From assembly GCA_030141605.1 (NCBI GenBank), contig JAQGDQ010002441.1, positions 1 through 36,918 on the forward strand: DNA of 36,918 nucleotides, given 5' to 3'. The position numbers were made by a program, and so were the translations under genes. Source of the DNA: Tubiluchus corallicola. Lineage: Eukaryota > Priapulida > Priapulimorpha > Priapulimorphida > Tubiluchidae. Each line of letters starts with the position of its first letter. Positions within the stretch are counted from its first letter, which is position 1. Under the pieces are notes generated by a model. That model was not told the DNA's origin and did no database searches. It was given only the letters and a program-made list of their open reading frames with translations. Shown here in pieces: positions 19,508 through 27,154 of the stretch.

Positions 19508-19748
19508 ATTGCTTTATATTTCATGTCTCTTATGAGGGGCAGAACCAAACAAACAATTCGTTAAAGTGCTAATTTTTAAAACATTAACTAAAACTAAAAA
19601 GTAAAGAAGTGGTAATTAATGGTAATTATTTTGCGGAAAAATCCGTTTTAAACACCTTTTAACACCATTTTAACCTAAAAAACAAAAATTGTTCGTTTCG
19701 TTTTAAAGTATTACAAAAAATGTAATACTTTTTTTGTAATACTAAAAG
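19508..19748. promoter_or_regulatory. probable prophage left end with repeat motifs (transposase-binding candidates)
   Basis: In Mu the transposase-binding sites lie between the left terminus and the repressor gene, the position of this 241-base stretch. It holds short repeats: GGTAATTAAT/GGTAATTATT (19611-19630), three TTTTAA(A)CAC/C-like units (about 19645-19675), CGGA-AAAA-TCCG (19634-19645), and two TTCGTT-TAAAGT-type motifs (19557-19567 and 19697-19709). A TGTTCG at 19690 is one possible terminus, since Mu-type ends start TG. None is proven. Confidence 0.4.
19705..19743. repeat. inverted repeat AAAGTATTACA-N5-TGTAATACTTT plus third half-site
   Basis: Perfect 11-bp arms at 19705-19715 and 19721-19731 flank AAAAA; a third TGTAATACT follows at 19735-19743, six bases before the repressor stop codon. 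Position fits either transposase end-binding sites or the repressor gene's terminator; the third unit favours a protein-binding role. Confidence 0.6.
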
Positions 19749-20168
19749 CTATAATTTCTTAGTATCATTTATTACCTTTTTTTTAAGTAATTTTATCTGT
19801 TTTAACAGAGCTTGTTTTTCTTTTAAAAGTGAGGTATTAGTATTTTCCAATGCCTCTATTCGCTCCATTAAAACATCCAATTCATCATTGGTGCTCCCCC
19901 CACTTTTGTAGTGGGGGCTAATCGAGACCTCATCTCCGTACATGCTTCCTTTGTTAAGAAGCAACCAATTTATAGATAAAGGATATAGACAGGTAACTAT
20001 TTTTACTATTTTAGAAACTCCAATATCACTATTTTTCTTGTTTCCTTTGAAATTAGTGTATGAAATTCCTATTTTTTTAAAAAAAAAATCTTTCTGAATC
20101 CCTTTGTCTTCAAGTACTTGTAAAATCTTTTCTTTTATTTGGTAACTTTTTTTACTTTTTTCTTGCAT
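19749..20168 (-). CDS. phage repressor-like DNA-binding protein
   Basis: The 139-residue product lies in the position and orientation of the Mu c repressor, divergent from the early genes. The N-terminal part (about 8-75) looks like a helix-turn-helix domain (KILQVLEDKGIQKDFFFKKI, then SKIVKIVTCLYPLSINWLL). The C-terminal 45 residues (ELDVLMERIEALENTNTSLL onwards) form a clear heptad-like coiled coil that could make it multimeric. It has no peptidase-type cleavage domain, unlike LexA/CI repressors. Function is inferred from context and fold pattern. Confidence 0.7.
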   Translation of the reverse strand: MQEKSKKSYQIKEKILQVLEDKGIQKDFFFKKIGISYTNFKGNKKNSDIGVSKIVKIVTCLYPLSINWLLLNKGSMYGDEVSISPHYKSGGSTNDELDVLMERIEALENTNTSLLKEKQALLKQIKLLKKKVINDTKKL

Positions 20169-20186
20169 TTTGGCAACTATTTATAC

Positions 20187-20209
20187 TATGTTTGTAGCAA
20201 AAACAAACA
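20187..20209 (+). promoter_or_regulatory. early promoter -7 element overlapped by an operator-like palindrome
   Basis: TATGTTTG (20187-20194) matches the -7 consensus and points toward the Ner/transposase genes. It is overlapped by TGTTTGT-N7-ACAAACA (20189-20195 and 20203-20209), a perfect 7-bp dyad in the 96-base gap between the divergent repressor and Ner-like genes. A repressor bound there would block the early promoter. Confidence 0.55.
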
Positions 20210-20264
20210 CTTTGTATCCCTATAACAGAAAAATTGGTGCTAAGTTATATAAAATCATTAAATA

Positions 20265-20498
20265 ATGAATGAAAAAGAAATAGCGAAGTGGTTGAAGCAC
20301 GGCGACCATGCAATAATTGCAAAGGCATGCGGATGCCACATTAACAGCGTTTATAGAGCTATATTACGCCCCCCAAAGAAAAAGGCAAGTAACATTTTAA
20401 CTGTAGCTATAGAACTGGCAACAATCAGAAAAAAGGAACAGCTACATTACTTAAAATCAGTCAAAAAAAATAGAGATGCGAGTTTTAGAGTTTCATAA
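20265..20498 (+). CDS. Ner/Cro-like small DNA-binding protein
   Basis: This 77-residue basic protein sits where Mu places ner, between the repressor and the transposase. Residues about 5-35 (IAKWLKHGDHAIIAKACGCH and NSVYRAI) fit a helix-turn-helix, with the recognition helix likely in CHINSVYRAIL. The end (LKSVKKNRDASFRVS) overlaps the transposase start by 23 bases, so the two are probably translationally coupled. Its role as a negative regulator of early transcription is inferred from position. Confidence 0.65.
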   Translation: MNEKEIAKWLKHGDHAIIAKACGCHINSVYRAILRPPKKKASNILTVAIELATIRKKEQLHYLKSVKKNRDASFRVS

Positions 20499-22437
20499 AA
20501 AGCTATACGTAAGTCAAGATTATTTATTGCAGCAGATAGAAGGATTAACAGAGGTTTATTTGCGTAACGCTGTGAGTTTAAAAAGAGTAAAAAGTTACTG
20601 CCGCAAAAAACTAAACGGCTCTTGGTATTATCTGTTTGACAGTTTACCAAAAAAGAAACAAGACGCATTAGGAGGGAAAAAAGCTGTAATACACATTTTA
20701 TCATCGCATCGGCAAAAAGAGAACGAACACAAATTAGACAGCATGCGACAACTCATTTTAGATATTGCCGCCGAAAAATTAAACTACCAAGAGCAAAAAC
20801 ACTTTATTTCCGTCCCACACAAAAATGCAATGCAATACTGCGAACAACTAGCACTTCTTAGAGCACTTTTTGCCATACACAAAAACAAGCTTTATAAAGG
20901 ATACTGCAAACTCACAGACATATGGGAGTTGGGTTGTAACATCTTAGCAACAAAAGGAGCGATAATATCACCATCACGCCTAAGGGTAAAAATATGTAAT
21001 GAAATGCCCACAACTTCGCAAGAGCAGTGCGAATGGATAATAAGCAAGCGTTATGGCAATCAAAATGCAAGAAAAGTAGGAGCAGAAATAGGAATAGACA
21101 AGGCTACAGGAGAGGTAGAATTTGAAAAAACACACGAGGCAGTAGCAGTTAATTTATATGCTAATATAGGCAAGAGTGGCAAAACAGACAAAATAAGTGC
21201 CTATAAAAAATATTTGCAAGAAATAAAAAAACAAAACACATTACCAATAGCGTATCGTACTTTTTGCCAAATGCTTTGGAGGGTAGATAATAGGATAAAA
21301 ATAAGTAAAGAGCGGCATGGCACAGATTACTATAATAAGACTTTCCGCCCATACATTGCCACGGCGGGTGTTACACACCCCAATTCGTTGTGGTGTGCAG
21401 ATGGTTCTGGGACAATTGCCTACCAATATAACGATGTCAAAGGTAAAGTCAGAGTAATGAACCTATACACAATCATTGTAAGCGATGTATCAAGCCGTAA
21501 AATATTAGGATTTGCTTGTTCAGAAATTGGCCGTCACAACGAAACACCTAAAATGTTAAAAGATGCTCTAAAAATGGCATTTAAAAATAGCAATAACCAC
21601 TTAGTACACGAGTTTATAAGTGACAACCATACTGCATTTACAGCAAAAGAAAGTAAGGAGTTGCTTAAAAACCTGTTTCAAAGGTATAGAACTATTTCGT
21701 CGGGCAATTCACAAGCAAATCCAGCAGAGGTAACTTGGCGGATGTTTAAAAAGCATTTAAAACTACTCCCCAATTTTACTCACACAAACTTTAATAACAA
21801 AACGGCCTCTGGCATGGCAAACCCAGATTATTTACCAACAGCCAATAAATTACCAACCTACAATCAAACAATAGGATTATTACAAATCGCAATAGACGAA
21901 TATAACGGAAGCACTCAGAAAAACACAAACTTATCACCAGCAGAAAAATACAAACCAACAACACAAACAATAGATGACAAACAGTTAAGGCGAGCATTTG
22001 GAAACACATCTACAGTCGATGTTGGATACATGCGGGGGTATGTGAGAGTAAATAAAAACGAACAGCAACGACTATATGCGATCCCCAATTACATCAATTC
22101 ATTACAACAAATAACAGAAAAAAACAGAGGCAATAGCAAAGTTAAAATATGTTTTGACGATAAGGCAGCGGACATATACACGCTCCAAGGAAAATATATT
22201 ATGACTTGCAATCCAGCAAAAAGAACATCTATCAGCAGTTATGAGGCAACACAACAGCAGGTACAAAATTTTCATAATGCAAAAAAAGAACGAAAAAACA
22301 TCGAAAAATTAATAGACAAATACATAGCAAGGGCAGCCTCTTACAAGCCATATGGAATAATTGCAGCACAAAAGGGAGGGAAGGGAGTAAAGGAAGAAAC
22401 ACATACACAGGAAATACAAATAGTTAGAGATTATTAA
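20476..22437 (+). CDS. MuA-type DDE transposase
   Basis: This 653-residue protein is the transposase that inserts and replicates Mu-like phages. The N-terminus (about 1-65) resembles the wHTH end-binding domain. The catalytic RNase H-like domain carries Asp309 (WCADGSG), Asp383 (FISDNHTAFT) and Glu418 (ANPAEVTWRMF), giving the classic D-D-35-E spacing. A C-terminal beta-barrel-like region and a basic tail follow, and the tail would be where MuB contacts it. All three catalytic residues are intact and no frameshift is seen, so the enzyme may still be active. MuB follows after 20 bases. Confidence 0.95.
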   Translation: MRVLEFHKKLYVSQDYLLQQIEGLTEVYLRNAVSLKRVKSYCRKKLNGSWYYLFDSLPKKKQDALGGKKAVIHILSSHRQKENEHKLDSMRQLILDIAAEKLNYQEQKHFISVPHKNAMQYCEQLALLRALFAIHKNKLYKGYCKLTDIWELGCNILATKGAIISPSRLRVKICNEMPTTSQEQCEWIISKRYGNQNARKVGAEIGIDKATGEVEFEKTHEAVAVNLYANIGKSGKTDKISAYKKYLQEIKKQNTLPIAYRTFCQMLWRVDNRIKISKERHGTDYYNKTFRPYIATAGVTHPNSLWCADGSGTIAYQYNDVKGKVRVMNLYTIIVSDVSSRKILGFACSEIGRHNETPKMLKDALKMAFKNSNNHLVHEFISDNHTAFTAKESKELLKNLFQRYRTISSGNSQANPAEVTWRMFKKHLKLLPNFTHTNFNNKTASGMANPDYLPTANKLPTYNQTIGLLQIAIDEYNGSTQKNTNLSPAEKYKPTTQTIDDKQLRRAFGNTSTVDVGYMRGYVRVNKNEQQRLYAIPNYINSLQQITEKNRGNSKVKICFDDKAADIYTLQGKYIMTCNPAKRTSISSYEATQQQVQNFHNAKKERKNIEKLIDKYIARAASYKPYGIIAAQKGGKGVKEETHTQEIQIVRDY

Positions 22438-22457
22438 AACCTAAAAATAAAACTAAA

Positions 22458-23372
22458 ATGAACGACGAAAAGAAAGCTCAAATACAGCTAAATTTAAAAG
22501 AATTTTTAAATCAAAGAGTCCTATCGCAAAACAAATTTTCACGACAAAGTGGAATATCTTCTGCAAACATCAGCCGCATAATCAATGGAAAATGGGAAGA
22601 TATTAGCGATGCCATTTGGAATACAGTGGCAGACCACATAGGAATGAAAAATCACTACTGGCAAGTGGCCACTACCACCAACTTAAAAGACCTGTTTCAA
22701 GTTTTTAGTGATGCTCAACAAAAAGCACTATTTATGATGGTAGCAGCCAATGCAGGAATGGGCAAAACAACAGCCGCAAAAGAGTATGCAAAACAAAGAA
22801 ATATATACTACTTAAGCTGCCGGAGCTGGGGACAAAGAGAAATGCTATATCATTTGTGCCGTGCATTAGGCATTGAGACAGGAACGAAGGCATACGAAAA
22901 TATAGACACTCTCACAAACAAGGTAATTTCTTTTTTCAAAAGAGAGGCAAGCCGACAACCATTTTTAATAATAGACCAAGCCAATTCTCTTAAAAGGAAC
23001 GGCCTCTCGTGGATGATTCATTTAGAAAATGAGTTAAAACGGCAGATGGGATGCGTAATAATGGGCACAGAGGCACTGGACAAAATGATGAAAAGAGGCA
23101 TTCGGTTACAAATCAGCGGCTATGCAGAGTTATGGTCGCGGTTTGGCGGAAAAACTTTAAGCCTTTCTGGATACACAAAAGCAGATGTTAAGGCAATAGC
23201 TAATGTTAATGGAGTAATGGGAAGCACTGACATATTTAAAAAATGCACTAATACCTTCACAGGCAGCCATGATATTTATTTGCAAAACGGAATGGCAATA
23301 CCTGTGGTAAAAGATGGCAGAAGAATAGAGAGGCTTGTCACGCAAGAACTATTAAACCAAAACCAAAACTAA
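22458..23372 (+). CDS. MuB-type AAA+ ATPase, target-selection protein
   Basis: MuB binds target DNA in an ATP-dependent way, activates the transposase and gives target immunity. The 304-residue product has an N-terminal helix-turn-helix (about 1-60; RVLSQNKFSRQSGISSANIS), a Walker A motif ANAGMGKTT (Lys103), a Walker B motif FLIIDQ (Asp173) and a sensor-like region with VIMGTEALDKMM. It ends with a basic region. The N-terminal HTH is as in Mu MuB. It starts 20 bases after the transposase gene and is followed by a small gene 2 bases later. Confidence 0.93.
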   Translation: MNDEKKAQIQLNLKEFLNQRVLSQNKFSRQSGISSANISRIINGKWEDISDAIWNTVADHIGMKNHYWQVATTTNLKDLFQVFSDAQQKALFMMVAANAGMGKTTAAKEYAKQRNIYYLSCRSWGQREMLYHLCRALGIETGTKAYENIDTLTNKVISFFKREASRQPFLIIDQANSLKRNGLSWMIHLENELKRQMGCVIMGTEALDKMMKRGIRLQISGYAELWSRFGGKTLSLSGYTKADVKAIANVNGVMGSTDIFKKCTNTFTGSHDIYLQNGMAIPVVKDGRRIERLVTQELLNQNQN

Positions 23373-23374
23373 GT

Positions 23375-23626
23375 ATGGCATACAACAAAAAAAATAGATA
23401 TCAGAGGGCTAGAAAAATACAAGCATTGGTAGATATGAGGAGAAAACAATACGACCCTATAACACTTAAACCACTATCTCTAAAACAGATATATTGGCAG
23501 GACATACACCCAAGGTGGAATATTAGCTATTCTACCTTCTACAATGACAGAAAATTAATGTTGGAAATCAATATTGAAAAAAACAGGCAACTAAACATAT
23601 TAAAAAATGAAAACCCAAACGAATAA
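23375..23626 (+). CDS. small basic phage early protein
   Basis: This 83-residue product is strongly basic at the N-terminus (MAYNKKNRYQRARK) with a possible DNA-binding helix pair around SLKQIYWQDIHPRW and SYSTFYNDRKLML. It begins 2 bases after the MuB stop and is in the semi-essential early region. I do not recognise the family. Confidence 0.6.
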   Translation: MAYNKKNRYQRARKIQALVDMRRKQYDPITLKPLSLKQIYWQDIHPRWNISYSTFYNDRKLMLEINIEKNRQLNILKNENPNE

Positions 23627-23630
23627 AGAC

Positions 23631-23783
23631 ATGAAAAAATTACACAAAATTTCAAATGATAATATTAAAGAAATTGGAGAACTTATTAAAAAATATGCTA
23701 AAAAAGGAATTGAAACGCAAATAAAATCCTTCTCCGAAGATGGAGGAACACGTCAATTTTATTTGGTAGCAATAAATAACTAA
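23631..23783 (+). CDS. small phage early protein, 50 aa
   Basis: ATG 23631 to TAA 23783 encodes 50 residues (MKKLHKISNDNIKEIGELIK start, ending FYLVAINN). It begins 4 bases after the preceding stop and ends 21 bases before the next start, filling an otherwise empty slot in a tightly packed operon. It has an amphipathic helix and a short beta-like end; no family is recognised. Confidence 0.5.
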   Translation: MKKLHKISNDNIKEIGELIKKYAKKGIETQIKSFSEDGGTRQFYLVAINN

Positions 23784-23804
23784 ACCATAAACGCAATTAA
23801 TACA

Positions 23805-23996
23805 ATGACATTAGAACAACTTCAAAAACAGAGAAAGGAGCTTTTATTTGAGAGAGTAAAAGGGGGAAAGGTATCAGATCTAAAATTAAAAGCCATTGAG
23901 AATAGAATAGAACAACTCCAATTTAATAAATGGAAAAACGAAGCAGGCTGCCTTGGTGGCCTGTTCTATGAAAAATACAAAAAAATTACAACATAA
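23805..23996 (+). CDS. small phage early protein, 63 aa
   Basis: The product starts with a charged helix (MTLEQLQKQRKELLFERVKG), continues with KAIENRIEQLQFNKWKNE and ends with GCLGGLFYEKYKKITT. It looks largely helical, perhaps coiled coil. Operon position places it among Mu-type early accessory genes. No function can be assigned. Confidence 0.55.
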   Translation: MTLEQLQKQRKELLFERVKGGKVSDLKLKAIENRIEQLQFNKWKNEAGCLGGLFYEKYKKITT

Positions 23997-24011
23997 AACA
24001 CACCAAAAACC

Positions 24012-24656
24012 ATGAAACTAAAAGATTTAACCACAAAAGAAAGAGCGCAATTGCTTAAGGAAGCAACAAAATTGCAACAAAAAGAAAAAGAGATAGAAGA
24101 TAAGAAAAAAACAAACTACAAAACTGCTGTGTCTAAAAAGGTAGATAAAATTTTTCCACAACTTGAAAAAGTTTCAGCAGAATTGGTAAAGAAAAAAGAA
24201 ATGGTATACAGCGACTTAAACAACTTAATAGAAGAAAAAAAAGATATTTACAATGTGAACAACACACAGAATACTCACACATTCAGTAATAAAAAAGCAA
24301 ACAAACGAATAACAATAGGTTATTATACTGTTGACAATTATGATGACACAGCCAATGAAGGCATTGAAAAAGTAAAGCAATACATCTCATCTCTTGCAAA
24401 GGATGACAACAGCAAACGCCTTGTTGAAGCTGTCTTGAAGCTTCTTGCAAAAGATCAAAAAGGAAACTTAAAAGCAGGAAGAGTTTTACAGCTTCGTAAA
24501 ATGGCAAATAAAAGCGACAACGCTGCATTTATTGAAGGTGTAAAGGTAATAGAGGATGCATATAAGCCTATCCGTAGTAAAACATTTGTCAGAGCAGAAT
24601 TCAAAAATGAACAAGGAACATGGATACCAGTGCCATTAGGAATGACAGGCGCGTAA
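24012..24656 (+). CDS. DUF3164 family phage protein
   Basis: DUF3164 proteins occur in the early regions of Mu-like phages, with unknown biochemical role. The 214-residue product has a Lys/Glu-rich helical N-terminus, a middle part with TIGYYTVDNYDDTANEGIEK and the C-terminal family signature RSKTFVRAEFKNEQGTWIPV, PLGM. Length is normal and the frame is intact. It lies between a 63-aa early gene and the GemA-like gene. Confidence 0.8.
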   Translation: MKLKDLTTKERAQLLKEATKLQQKEKEIEDKKKTNYKTAVSKKVDKIFPQLEKVSAELVKKKEMVYSDLNNLIEEKKDIYNVNNTQNTHTFSNKKANKRITIGYYTVDNYDDTANEGIEKVKQYISSLAKDDNSKRLVEAVLKLLAKDQKGNLKAGRVLQLRKMANKSDNAAFIEGVKVIEDAYKPIRSKTFVRAEFKNEQGTWIPVPLGMTGA

Positions 24657-24673
24657 AAAAATAAAATTAAAAA

Positions 24674-25072
24674 ATGACAAAAAAACAATTACACAAAAAG
24701 TTTAACGCAATGCTGGCACTATTAGGTGATATGCAACAGAGAAAAGCAGCAATTCTATCAAATGAAGGCGTTACCTCCACAATCGAATTATCAGTCCAAA
24801 AATTAAACGCCTATATTTCAATATTTAAACACGCTTTAAACAGAAGTGAAACAGCAAAGCGAAAACAAAAAATATCTCAAATTTTAACAATCGCAACGAG
24901 GGTTGGCATAAAACAAAAAGATGGGTGGAGTAAATTCAACTATTTTATGTTACATAGAGGAAAATATAAAAAAGAACTGCACAAACATACCTTGGCAGAA
25001 TTGGAAAATGTAAAAAAGCAGTTTATAAAAATTAAACAGAACAATAAAGCAACAGCAAAAAACAAATGGTAA
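24674..25072 (+). CDS. GemA/gp16-like phage early regulator
   Basis: The 132-residue product has the position of Mu gp16/GemA at the end of the early region. The C-terminal part (GWSKFNYFMLHRGKYKKEL, then HTLAELENVKKQFIKI) resembles the end of GemA-type proteins, where a short domain is followed by a Leu/Glu helix. The N-terminal half is basic and helical. GemA is proposed to alter host DNA supercoiling and gene expression; that role is not shown here. Confidence in the family is moderate. Confidence 0.5.
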   Translation: MTKKQLHKKFNAMLALLGDMQQRKAAILSNEGVTSTIELSVQKLNAYISIFKHALNRSETAKRKQKISQILTIATRVGIKQKDGWSKFNYFMLHRGKYKKELHKHTLAELENVKKQFIKIKQNNKATAKNKW

Positions 25073-25131
25073 TAAAGTTAATAAAAGCAGGTCATGGAGG
25101 GGAGGCATAATTTATAAATAAACGTATACAT

Positions 25132-25623
25132 ATGAAAGAAATTTATCTAACAATTAAACAGCAATTAAGTAATCTTACAGAAACTATATGGGTAGACTTT
25201 GATTTGGGGCAACTTGACGATCAAGAATTCCCAGCTACATCGTTCCCTTGCGCTCTAATCTCATTTCCAGATGCGCTATCTAGCCAGTACGGACAGAACG
25301 CACAGGGGTTGGAGGTAGCTATTAACATTCGAACAGCATTTAAGCTATCTGAAGAAACACATAACAATGTTGATCCCATCTATGAAGAAGAGATGTTTGC
25401 CCATTTGGACGTGCTTCAACAAATATTCGTAGCACTGCAAGGCAAAGAAGGAGCCTCTTTTTCTCCATTGCACAGAACAGGTTATAAACAAGAACAAAAA
25501 GAGGGTTTGTGTGTTTATAATATCCAATTTAGAACACTCCTTTATGACAGCGACGCACAAACTGGTGGAAGCACAATAAATAAAGCAGATGCCCCACCTA
25601 ACATAGGGACAAATATAAAATAA
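25132..25623 (+). CDS. phage tail-completion/terminator-like protein
   Basis: This 163-residue protein begins MKEIYLTIKQQLSNLTETIW and has the pattern of small phage tail-terminator or neck proteins: an N-terminal helix, a beta-rich core with FPCALISFPDA and LEVAINIRTAF, a helical insert, and a final strand CVYNIQFRTLLYD. It directly follows the early region after 59 bases, so the lysis, packaging and head genes that would normally precede it are missing. From base 25,289 its 3' two thirds is part of a 1,243-bp sequence repeated at 26,816, where it forms the end of a fusion gene. Confidence 0.6.
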   Translation: MKEIYLTIKQQLSNLTETIWVDFDLGQLDDQEFPATSFPCALISFPDALSSQYGQNAQGLEVAINIRTAFKLSEETHNNVDPIYEEEMFAHLDVLQQIFVALQGKEGASFSPLHRTGYKQEQKEGLCVYNIQFRTLLYDSDAQTGGSTINKADAPPNIGTNIK

Positions 25624-25627
25624 AAAA

Positions 25628-25792
25628 ATGCAACAACAGCATCACCCATATCAACAAATATTTGTCGCAAAAAATAATATGCAATATACTATAACTTCCA
25701 AAGCAACAGAGAAAAACATAGAGGTATTCTACGGACATAATGGAGTATTGCATGGGGTAAAGCTTTGTTGTGAAGTGCATTTTGTTGCATAA
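25628..25792 (+). CDS. small phage protein, 54 aa (copy 1)
   Basis: ATG 25628 starts four bases after the tail gene stop and encodes 54 residues (MQQQHHPYQQIFVAKNNMQY start, LCCEVHFVA end). It looks like a small beta-rich protein with two adjacent cysteines. Position suggests a tail-associated gene, possibly truncated. An identical copy lies at 27155-27319. Confidence 0.45.
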   Translation: MQQQHHPYQQIFVAKNNMQYTITSKATEKNIEVFYGHNGVLHGVKLCCEVHFVA

Positions 25793-25823
25793 ATTTTTTT
25801 AAAAAAAAGTAAAATATTCACTT

Positions 25824-26201
25824 AATGGGTTGCATTATTAAAAAATAATGTCTATATTGCAGTTGTGGAAGTGAAAATAGAATGCTCAAAATATTATAAA
25901 AGTACAATAAAAAAAGCGGTTAGGTTTTAAATCCAACCGCTTTCTTAACAGCTTTTTCACGTGTAGTCTGCTTCTGTTACACCAGAGGTTCTTGGGCACA
26001 AATGAATGCCAAAAAACAGTCTAAATACAACATTAGGCAGAAATGAATGCCAAAAAATAGGCTTCTTTCTTACGTGTATTCTTCTTCTGTTACATCAGGT
26101 TTCAAATGGTGCGCCAGGTTTCGGCTGTTATATTATTATATTGTTTTTTCATGATTCTATGTTGTAAATATAGACATTATTTTTTAATAATGCAACCCAT
26201 T
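25824..26201. repeat. 378-bp non-coding element with perfect 35-bp inverted ends (copy 1)
   Basis: The ends at 25824-25858 and 26167-26201 are perfect reverse complements over 35 bp (outer sequence AATGGGTTGCATTATT). Just inside each end is a promoter-like GTTG-N20-TATATT pointing inward. The interior has no gene but holds a hairpin (AAAGCGGTT/AACCGCTTT, 25913-25943), a repeated AAATGAATGCCAAAAAA (about 25999 and 26041) and a repeated ACGTGTA-TTCTGTTACA block (about 25959 and 26072). No target-site duplication was found. It could be a MITE-like element, an invertible segment or a non-coding RNA locus. Confidence 0.85.
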
Positions 26202-26305
26202 CCAAAAAAAAGTATAAAAAAAAGAAAAAAAATATGAAACTCTGTTTTAAATTGTTCTGTGTATTTGGTGATTAGGGAAAGAAAACAACAAAAAACTATG
26301 ATATA

Positions 26306-26497
26306 TTGAAGATGTTTTTAATTGCTTTATATCTTGAAACTTATTATGTTTGTATTAATTCAACACCAGGTGGGAAGAATGAGTTGGAATTTCGCAACTG
26401 CAAAATAAATGGCGTGGAATTGCCTGATTTTAATGCTAACACGTCTGCAGAAGTAAAAGAACGTATCGAAAACAGACAAAGTAACATAAAATTTTAA
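26306..26497 (+). pseudogene. 3' remnant of a prophage lipoprotein gene (copy 1)
   Basis: The open frame (63 codons, opening only at a TTG) ends with NCKINGVELPDFNANTSAEV, which closely matches the C-terminus of the intact lipoprotein at 28,898-29,665 (NCTINGAVLPNFNGNTSPEE). The signal peptide, coiled coil and main domain are missing; upstream lies the inverted-repeat element. It is therefore read as the broken end of a third paralogue. The last residues (RQSNIKF) replace the intact end LEQLNCQE. Confidence 0.75.
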
Positions 26498-26517
26498 CAA
26501 CAAAAACAAATAAAACT

Positions 26518-27150
26518 ATGAAAGCAAAACATCTATTATTTTTGCCACTTATGGCAATACTATTAACAACATGTCAAAAAAGTGAAATTGACGCACTAAG
26601 AAAAGAACTTGACGACCTTAAAAAAGGCGAGCTTGTTGAACTAAAATTCAAAACAGCAGGCATTGAAGGCAACGAAGCCGCAAGGATGATGACTAATACT
26701 CCCGATTGGATGCCCAATGTATTGGAAATAGAAATAAACGGCACGGTAGTAAGGCGTAAAATAACTTTTACCGATGCCAATGAGATTAGCACAGATGCAA
26801 AAATATATGTGCAAAACGGACAGAACGCACAGGGGTTGGAGGTAGCTATTAACATTCGAACAGCATTTAAGCTATCTGAAGAAACACATAACAATGTTGA
26901 TCCCATCTATGAAGAAGAGATGTTTGCCCATTTGGACGTGCTTCAACAAATATTCGTAGCACTGCAAGGCAAAGAAGGAGCCTCTTTTTCTCCATTGCAC
27001 AGAACAGGTTATAAACAAGAACAAAAAGAGGGTTTGTGTGTTTATAATATCCAATTTAGAACACTCCTTTATGACAGCGACGCACAAACTGGTGGAAGCA
27101 CAATAAATAAAGCAGATGCCCCACCTAACATAGGGACAAATATAAAATAA
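26518..27150 (+). CDS. in-frame fusion: lipoprotein N-terminus joined to tail-protein C-terminus
   Basis: Residues 1-100 of this 210-residue product are a lipoprotein N-terminus: signal peptide LLFLPLMAILLTTC with the lipobox cysteine at 19, a short charged coiled coil (EIDALRKELDDLKK), and the GELVELKFKTAGIE and RRKITFTDANEISTDAKIY segments shared with the intact lipoprotein at 28,898. From residue 101 (QNAQGLEVAINIRTAF) onward it equals residues 54-163 of the tail protein at 25,132. The join lies at 26,816, the start of repeat copy 2, at a shared ACGG. The frame is preserved exactly. If made, it would send a phage tail fragment to the envelope; it may equally be an expressed accident or be silent. 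Confidence 0.85.
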   Translation: MKAKHLLFLPLMAILLTTCQKSEIDALRKELDDLKKGELVELKFKTAGIEGNEAARMMTNTPDWMPNVLEIEINGTVVRRKITFTDANEISTDAKIYVQNGQNAQGLEVAINIRTAFKLSEETHNNVDPIYEEEMFAHLDVLQQIFVALQGKEGASFSPLHRTGYKQEQKEGLCVYNIQFRTLLYDSDAQTGGSTINKADAPPNIGTNIK

Positions 27151-27154
27151 AAAA

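Larger units (their letters stand above)
25289..26531. repeat. 1,243-bp direct repeat, copy 1
   Basis: This stretch recurs at 26,816-28,058 (offset 1,527) with near identity; the one difference I noted is an A/C change at 26,507 versus 28,034. Copy 1 covers the end of the tail gene, a 54-aa gene, the 35-bp inverted-repeat element, a lipoprotein 3' remnant and the leader plus first codons of the lipoprotein gene at 26,518. Confidence 0.95.

Noticed and set aside
25598-25780. Reverse-strand hydrophobic 60-codon frame (and its copy at 27125)
   Set aside because: It is antisense to the tail gene end and the 54-aa gene, with no supporting signal.
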